A DNA stretch of 9,627 nucleotides from JBBRZF01 sp038236965. Lineage in GTDB: Bacteria > Acidobacteriota > Terriglobia > Terriglobales > Acidobacteriaceae. Positions 6,306 to 9,627 of the stretch are shown here, in pieces (within the stretch, counting starts at the first letter, position 1; every line of letters begins with the position of its first letter). The notes beneath the pieces are model-generated. The model did no database searches, was not told the DNA's origin, and saw only the letters and a list, made by a program, of their open reading frames with translations. A program made the position numbers and the translations under genes. Location: the NCBI GenBank assembly GCA_038236965.1, contig JBBRZF010000139.1, forward strand, positions 1 to 9,627. The letters run 5' to 3'.

Positions 6306-6358
6306 CGCCGGGCTTTAGCCCGGCGAATAGGGCGGGAATAAAGAAGGGCTCTAGCCCT
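6306..6358. repeat. Two tandem GGGCT...AGCCC palindromes
   Basis: The first dyad is CGCCGGGCT-TT-AGCCCGGCG (6306-6325), perfect 9-bp arms around two bases. The second is AGGGCT-CT-AGCCCT (6345-6358), perfect 6-bp arms. Both share the GGGCTnnAGCCC core. They lie downstream of the rpsA terminator and upstream of the VOC gene, and neither has a U-tract. They look like a repetitive intergenic palindrome family rather than terminators. Confidence 0.7.
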
Positions 6359-6409
6359 GGCGACGTTGGCGAATGGGTGTCTTTTGACTTTGACCTTGCC
6401 CTTGGGCTG

Positions 6410-6428
6410 AATTACCCAATTACCAATT
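6410..6428. repeat. Short AATTACCC tandem
   Basis: AATTACCC, AATTACC and AATT follow directly on one another, giving 2.5 near-identical units. Function unknown; it may be a simple repeat. Confidence 0.5.
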
Positions 6429-6471
6429 CTTCTCCCTGCCTCTCCCGCACTTGCAATCCCCCTTCGCACGC

Positions 6472-6498
6472 AAAAAAAGGACGGCCGCGAGGCCGTCC
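6472..6498 (-). terminator. Intrinsic terminator of rpsA
   Basis: On the minus strand GGACGGCC-TCGC-GGCCGTCC forms a perfect 8-bp GC-rich stem with a 4-base loop (6498-6479). Seven Ts follow directly (6478-6472). It starts 27 bases after the rpsA stop codon. Confidence 0.93.
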
Positions 6499-6525
6499 CT
6501 TTCCCGAAAACTAGTTCCTGCAAAA

Positions 6526-8208
6526 CTACGCCTGTTCCAACTCGATTTTCTTGCCCTCGGCGTCCAGCTTCGTGATCTTGAAGCTATGAATCTGTCCGGT
6601 GGCAACACCTTGCGCTTTGGTCGCGCTCGCCGACGGACCGTTCTTCCAACGCGATTGCAGCATCGACGTCAGCGACGAGAGGTCAGCCTTCGCCGCGTCC
6701 GCCGTCTCTTCCTTAGCCGCGACTGGAGTGGAGATCGTGCACTTCGCCGTGATCCCCTGGCCGAGTTCGACGCGCGCCTGAGAGCCTGTGACATCGATGA
6801 TGCGCCCCGTCACGGTGTCGCCGACTTTGTGTTCTTCCATGTACTCATCGAGCCCCGTAGGCACAAGCTGCTTCATGCTCAGCTTTAGCTGACGCTTCTC
6901 CGTATCGACGGCCAGTATCTGCGCCTGCACGACCTGTCCCACCTTCAACACATCCTGCGGATGATTGATGCGCTTGTCCGCGCTGATCTCGCTGATGTGC
7001 ACCAGTCCATCCACGCCTTCCGCGAGTTGAATGAATGCGCCGAACGGCGCGAGACGAGTGACCGGACCTTCGACAATATTGCCTGCAACGAAGCGCTCCG
7101 CCGCGTTGGCCCAGGGATCGCCGAGTGCCTGCTTCAGTCCGAGCGAGATGCGCCGTTCCGGAATGCTGACGCTGAGGATGATGGCGTCCACGGTTTCACC
7201 GGGCTTCACGATGTCGGAAGCGATGCGAACTTTCTTGCCCCAGGACATTTCGCTGACATGGATAAGTCCTTCCACCCCAGGCTCGAGTTCCACGAATGCG
7301 CCGAATTCCGCGACGCGCGTGACGTTGCCGCGAATGCGGTCGCCCACTTTATATTTCTCTGCCAGCGCGTCCCACGGATGCGGCTGAAGCTGTTTGACGC
7401 TGATGGAAATACGCTGTTTTTCCGCGTCAATCTTGATGATCTTCGCTTCCACGGCGTCGCCAACGGTAAGCACGTCAGACGGTTTAGCGACGCGGCTCCA
7501 GGAGATTTCCCCGACGTGGAGCAGCGCGTCTGCGCCACCGATATCAACAAAAGCGCCGTAATCGGCGAGGCTGCGCACGGTGCCATGCACGGTGTCGCCT
7601 TCCTTCATCTCGGAGTAGCGACGGTCTTTATTGGCGCGCTCTTCTTCTTCGCCGATGACGCGGCGATCGACAACGACATCTTCGTCGGCAACATCCAGCT
7701 TGATGATGCGGCAACGAATCTCTTCGTCCACAAGCTTGGCCATTTCGGCGGCATCGCGCACGCCGCTGCGCGACGCGGGCATGAAGGCGCGGACGCCGAC
7801 ATCGACGCTGAGTCCGCCCTTGATGACGCCTGTGACGCGTCCCACGATGGTGGATTTTTCCGCAAACGCTTTTTCCAGCGTAGACCAATCCGTAGGCTGC
7901 ACGACCTTGATGCGCGAGACGTTATAGAAGCCTTCAGGATCGCGGCCCTTCACGCTGACCAGCATCTTGTCGCCGGGCTTTACGGTCTCGTCGGCGCGCA
8001 GGTCGGCCGTGGGCAACGAGCCTTCCGTCTTGAATCCGATGTCGAGAATCACGGCGTCGGGCTTCACGGAGATGACGGTGGCTTCAATCTGCTTGCCGCG
8101 GTCTTCGGGCTTGCGCGCGTGGGACTTCTCAAACGCGGAAAAAATCTCGTCGAAGGACTCGGTAGGTTCGGCTGCGGGCTGGTTCTCAGGTGCGTCGGAA
8201 ATAGACAT
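6526..8208 (-). CDS. rpsA: 30S ribosomal protein S1
   Basis: This 560-residue protein is close to the E. coli length of about 557. It holds mRNA on the 30S subunit for initiation, especially on transcripts lacking a strong Shine-Dalgarno sequence, as seen for several genes here. Six S1-type units are visible, starting near residues 39, 119, 204, 289, 376 and 463. Units 3-5 have the classic RNA-binding pattern (YGAFVDIGG...LLHVGEISW; FGAFVELEPGVEGLIHVSEMSW; FGAFIQLAEGVDGLVHISEIS). Units 1 and 2 are the divergent ribosome-docking type. The last is atypical, with an Ala/Ser-rich stretch at about 495-535 before its final strands. I start at ATG 8208 because GAGAAG precedes it by nine bases and the family-like N-terminus (MSISDAPENQ) begins there. 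An upstream in-frame GTG at 8250 would add 14 atypical residues. The gene ends at a strong terminator. Confidence 0.96.
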   Translation of the reverse strand: MSISDAPENQPAAEPTESFDEIFSAFEKSHARKPEDRGKQIEATVISVKPDAVILDIGFKTEGSLPTADLRADETVKPGDKMLVSVKGRDPEGFYNVSRIKVVQPTDWSTLEKAFAEKSTIVGRVTGVIKGGLSVDVGVRAFMPASRSGVRDAAEMAKLVDEEIRCRIIKLDVADEDVVVDRRVIGEEEERANKDRRYSEMKEGDTVHGTVRSLADYGAFVDIGGADALLHVGEISWSRVAKPSDVLTVGDAVEAKIIKIDAEKQRISISVKQLQPHPWDALAEKYKVGDRIRGNVTRVAEFGAFVELEPGVEGLIHVSEMSWGKKVRIASDIVKPGETVDAIILSVSIPERRISLGLKQALGDPWANAAERFVAGNIVEGPVTRLAPFGAFIQLAEGVDGLVHISEISADKRINHPQDVLKVGQVVQAQILAVDTEKRQLKLSMKQLVPTGLDEYMEEHKVGDTVTGRIIDVTGSQARVELGQGITAKCTISTPVAAKEETADAAKADLSSLTSMLQSRWKNGPSASATKAQGVATGQIHSFKITKLDAEGKKIELEQA

Positions 8209-8360
8209 GAAGGAAGACTTCTCGATGTGGAGTAGCGAATAGATTACCACCGCCGGGGCAGGTGTGGGGAACGGGCGGCACGGGAGATGACCAAGACAAC
8301 GTAATCGCGGTAAATACGGAGGGTGATATCTGCTAATAGCGGGATGAGGCGACCTATTCT

Positions 8361-8397
8361 GGGCCGATTCCGCTTTGCGGGTCGGCCCAAAGTTTTT
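8361..8397. promoter_or_regulatory. Strong hairpin in the rpsA / small-ORF divergent region
   Basis: GGGCCGA (8361-8367) pairs with TCGGCCC (8382-8388). Inside, CCGC (8370-8373) pairs with GCGG (8377-8380) around TTT. On the plus strand AAAG and then five Ts (8393-8397) follow, so it could act as an attenuator-like terminator about 45 bases before the small ORF. On the minus strand it would sit about 150-180 bases upstream of the rpsA start, where S1 autoregulatory leaders occur in some bacteria. I found no convincing promoter on either strand, so which transcript carries it is unknown. Confidence 0.55.
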
Positions 8398-8441
8398 CGC
8401 GAGTGTCTGCCTATGCGCATCTCAGTCAGTGGAGTGCAACC

Positions 8442-8705
8442 ATGCGAAAAGAGAGAGAAGAAAAACACGACAAAGTTGGAGCGGATTCAGCGGGACAGTC
8501 TGGAGATATTCAGGGCATCTCAGATGTGGCGAGCGCGGATTCCGAGAGCGTGGAAGAGTTGATTGAAGAGGGGAGTTCATTCGAAGCCGGAGTGGTGGAA
8601 GGAGTGGAGAACGCGAAGGATGCGGATGTATCCGAAGTGACCACACGCCAGGTTCCGGAAGACGATGTTCCCGAAGAATATCTGGACGATGAGCGGGCAA
8701 GTTAG
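8442..8705 (+). CDS. Small acidic hypothetical protein
   Basis: This ORF encodes 87 residues from ATG 8442, and I recognise no family. GGAG at 8431-8434, seven bases upstream, supports this start over an in-frame ATG at 8403. The protein has 27 Asp/Glu against 8 Lys/Arg, with the basic residues concentrated in the first eleven (MRKEREEKHDK). It has no cysteine, no signal peptide and no membrane segment, and is probably disordered. It ends in PEDDVPEEYLDDERAS. Its third codon positions are less G/C-biased than those of its neighbours. A strong terminator follows its stop by 9 bases. The ribosome-binding site and terminator favour a real gene; the skewed composition and lack of known relatives leave doubt. 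Confidence 0.55.
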   Translation: MRKEREEKHDKVGADSAGQSGDIQGISDVASADSESVEELIEEGSSFEAGVVEGVENAKDADVSEVTTRQVPEDDVPEEYLDDERAS

Positions 8706-8714
8706 CGCTGCAAC

Positions 8715-8743
8715 AAAGGGCGGCCTCGATGAGGCCGCCCTTT
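8715..8743. terminator. Bidirectional intrinsic terminator between the small ORF and glmS
   Basis: AAAGGGCGGCCTC (8715-8727) and GAGGCCGCCCTTT (8731-8743) are perfect 13-bp complements around a GAT loop, giving a U-run at the 3' side on either strand. It lies 9 bases after the small ORF stop and about 30 bases after the glmS stop, so it can end both convergent transcripts. Confidence 0.88.
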
Positions 8744-8772
8744 CCATTGATGATCACTTGCCTCCGCCTCGA

Positions 8773-9627
8773 CTATTCCACGGTAACGGATTTCGCCAGG
8801 TTGCGTGGTTGGTCGACGTCGCATCCGCGGCGGACCGCGATGTGATACGCGAGCAGTTGCAAGGGAACAATCTCCAGGATAGGCGAAAGAATCTCTGGTG
8901 CCTCCGGCACGAAGATAACGAAATCGGCGGACTCGCTGATCTCGTCGTCGCCTTCGGTAGCGATGGCGATCACGCGCCCTGAGCGTGCCTTCACTTCTTT
9001 AAGGTTCGAGATCGTCTTTTCATAACGCAACACCGAGTTGGGATCGTTCTTGTCCTGCGTGGCCATGATGACGACGGGCAGGTTCTCGTCGATGAGCGCG
9101 TTGGGGCCATGCTTCATCTCGCCCGCCGGGTAGCCTTCGGCGTGTATGTAAGAAACTTCTTTCAGCTTGAGCGCGCCTTCCAGAGCGATGGGGTAGTGGA
9201 TACCGCGTCCGAGGAAGAGGAAGTCCTGTGCGCGGCTGAATTCTTTCGCGAGGTCTTCGATCTCTTCTTCGTGCGTAAGCAGCGACTCGAGTTTGCCGGG
9301 CAGCTTGGTAAGCTCGGTGATGAGCTCCTTCGCTGCAACTTCCGAGATGACTCCGCGCACTTCCGCCAGATGCAAGGCGAAGAGCAGCAGCGCGGTGAGT
9401 TGCGCGGTAAAAGCTTTGGTCGATGCCACGCCGATCTCTGGGCCAGCATGGGTATAGATGGTTCCATTGGCTTCGCGGGCGATCATGGCGCTGACGACGT
9501 TGCAGATTGCCAGCGTCTTGCAGCCCTTGGCCTTCGCTTCGCGCTGTGCGGCGATGGTGTCCGCCGTTTCGCCCGATTGCGTGATGAGGATGGTGAGCTG
9601 ATCGGGGCCAATGATGGGATCGCGATA
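8773..9627 (-). CDS. glmS: Glutamine--fructose-6-phosphate aminotransferase (isomerizing), C-terminal part (partial)
   Basis: The frame stays open to the right edge, giving the last 284 residues; the glutaminase domain and the start are outside the window. GlmS makes glucosamine-6-phosphate from fructose-6-phosphate and glutamine, the entry step to UDP-GlcNAc for peptidoglycan and LPS. The fragment covers most of SIS domain 1 (ITQSGETADT at 15-24, IGVASTKAFTAQL at 65-77) and all of SIS domain 2. Key isomerase elements are present: ALKLKEVSYIHAEGYPAGE (152-170), HGPNALID (173-180) and the C-terminal PRNLAKSVTVE, whose Lys (fragment residue 279) corresponds to the Schiff-base K603 of E. coli GlmS. 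The usual HGPLALID reads HGPNALID here. I see no glmS ribozyme because the 5' end is not in view. Confidence 0.96.
   Translation of the reverse strand, partial: YRDPIIGPDQLTILITQSGETADTIAAQREAKAKGCKTLAICNVVSAMIAREANGTIYTHAGPEIGVASTKAFTAQLTALLLFALHLAEVRGVISEVAAKELITELTKLPGKLESLLTHEEEIEDLAKEFSRAQDFLFLGRGIHYPIALEGALKLKEVSYIHAEGYPAGEMKHGPNALIDENLPVVIMATQDKNDPNSVLRYEKTISNLKEVKARSGRVIAIATEGDDEISESADFVIFVPEAPEILSPILEIVPLQLLAYHIAVRRGCDVDQPRNLAKSVTVE

Larger units (their letters stand above)
6117..6525. other. Repeat-rich intergenic region between the VOC gene and rpsA (409 bp)
   Basis: No gene is supported here. From left to right it holds the VOC-gene leader, an imperfect inverted partner (6153-6167) of the repeat at 6224-6237, copy B of the dispersed repeat, two GGGCTnnAGCCC palindromes, an AATTACCC tandem and the rpsA terminator. 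A 60-codon ORF at 6136-6318 and its neighbours run through these repeats and resemble no family. Confidence 0.7.

Noticed and set aside
6961..8235. 424-codon open frame on the plus strand opposite rpsA
   Set aside because: It lies antisense to clear S1 repeats, has no ribosome-binding site or family pattern, and its openness follows from the codon bias of rpsA.

Overview
This window looks like chromosomal DNA of a free-living, lipopolysaccharide-bearing bacterium, most likely an Acidobacteriota member of the Terriglobia type. The taxonomic guess is inference. It rests on the moderately high G+C content, diderm genes (lptA/lptB), a sigma-54 gene directly after lptB, and gaps filled with short palindromic and ACACGAAGG-type repeats. 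A marker-gene search would settle it.

Layout. Positions 1-5614 read rightward. They hold the 3' end of lptA, complete lptB (LPS-export ATPase), complete rpoN (sigma-54, with an unusually large acidic insert), and a tightly coupled pair of polytopic membrane proteins (3480-4424 and 4421-5614, 4-bp overlap). Positions 5751-8208 read leftward. They hold a small VOC/glyoxalase-fold protein, then rpsA (ribosomal protein S1) with a clear intrinsic terminator. A short acidic ORF of unknown function (8442-8705, +) follows, divergent from rpsA. A strong bidirectional terminator separates it from glmS (-), whose N-terminal part lies beyond the right edge.

How the genes fit together. lptA and lptB encode the periplasmic bridge and cytoplasmic ATPase of the Lpt pathway. 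GlmS makes glucosamine-6-phosphate, the source of UDP-GlcNAc for LPS and peptidoglycan. rpoN follows lptB as in many diderms, but the hpf/ptsN-type genes that often come next are absent. The membrane pair sits there instead, after a repeat-bearing gap.

The intergenic spaces are the most structured part. They contain an inverted pair of ACACGAAGG-type arrays (913-1106), a perfect 17-bp palindrome just before rpoN (1229-1245), two 73/75-identical copies of a hairpin-rich repeat (3273-3347 and 6208-6282), two tandem GGGCTnnAGCCC palindromes (6306-6358), and a large hairpin between rpsA and the small ORF (8361-8388). I found no CRISPR array, tRNA, rRNA, transposase or phage gene. No convincing new defence or biosynthetic system is visible. 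The best leads are the RpoN insert, the rpoN-leader palindrome, the membrane pair and the repeat family.
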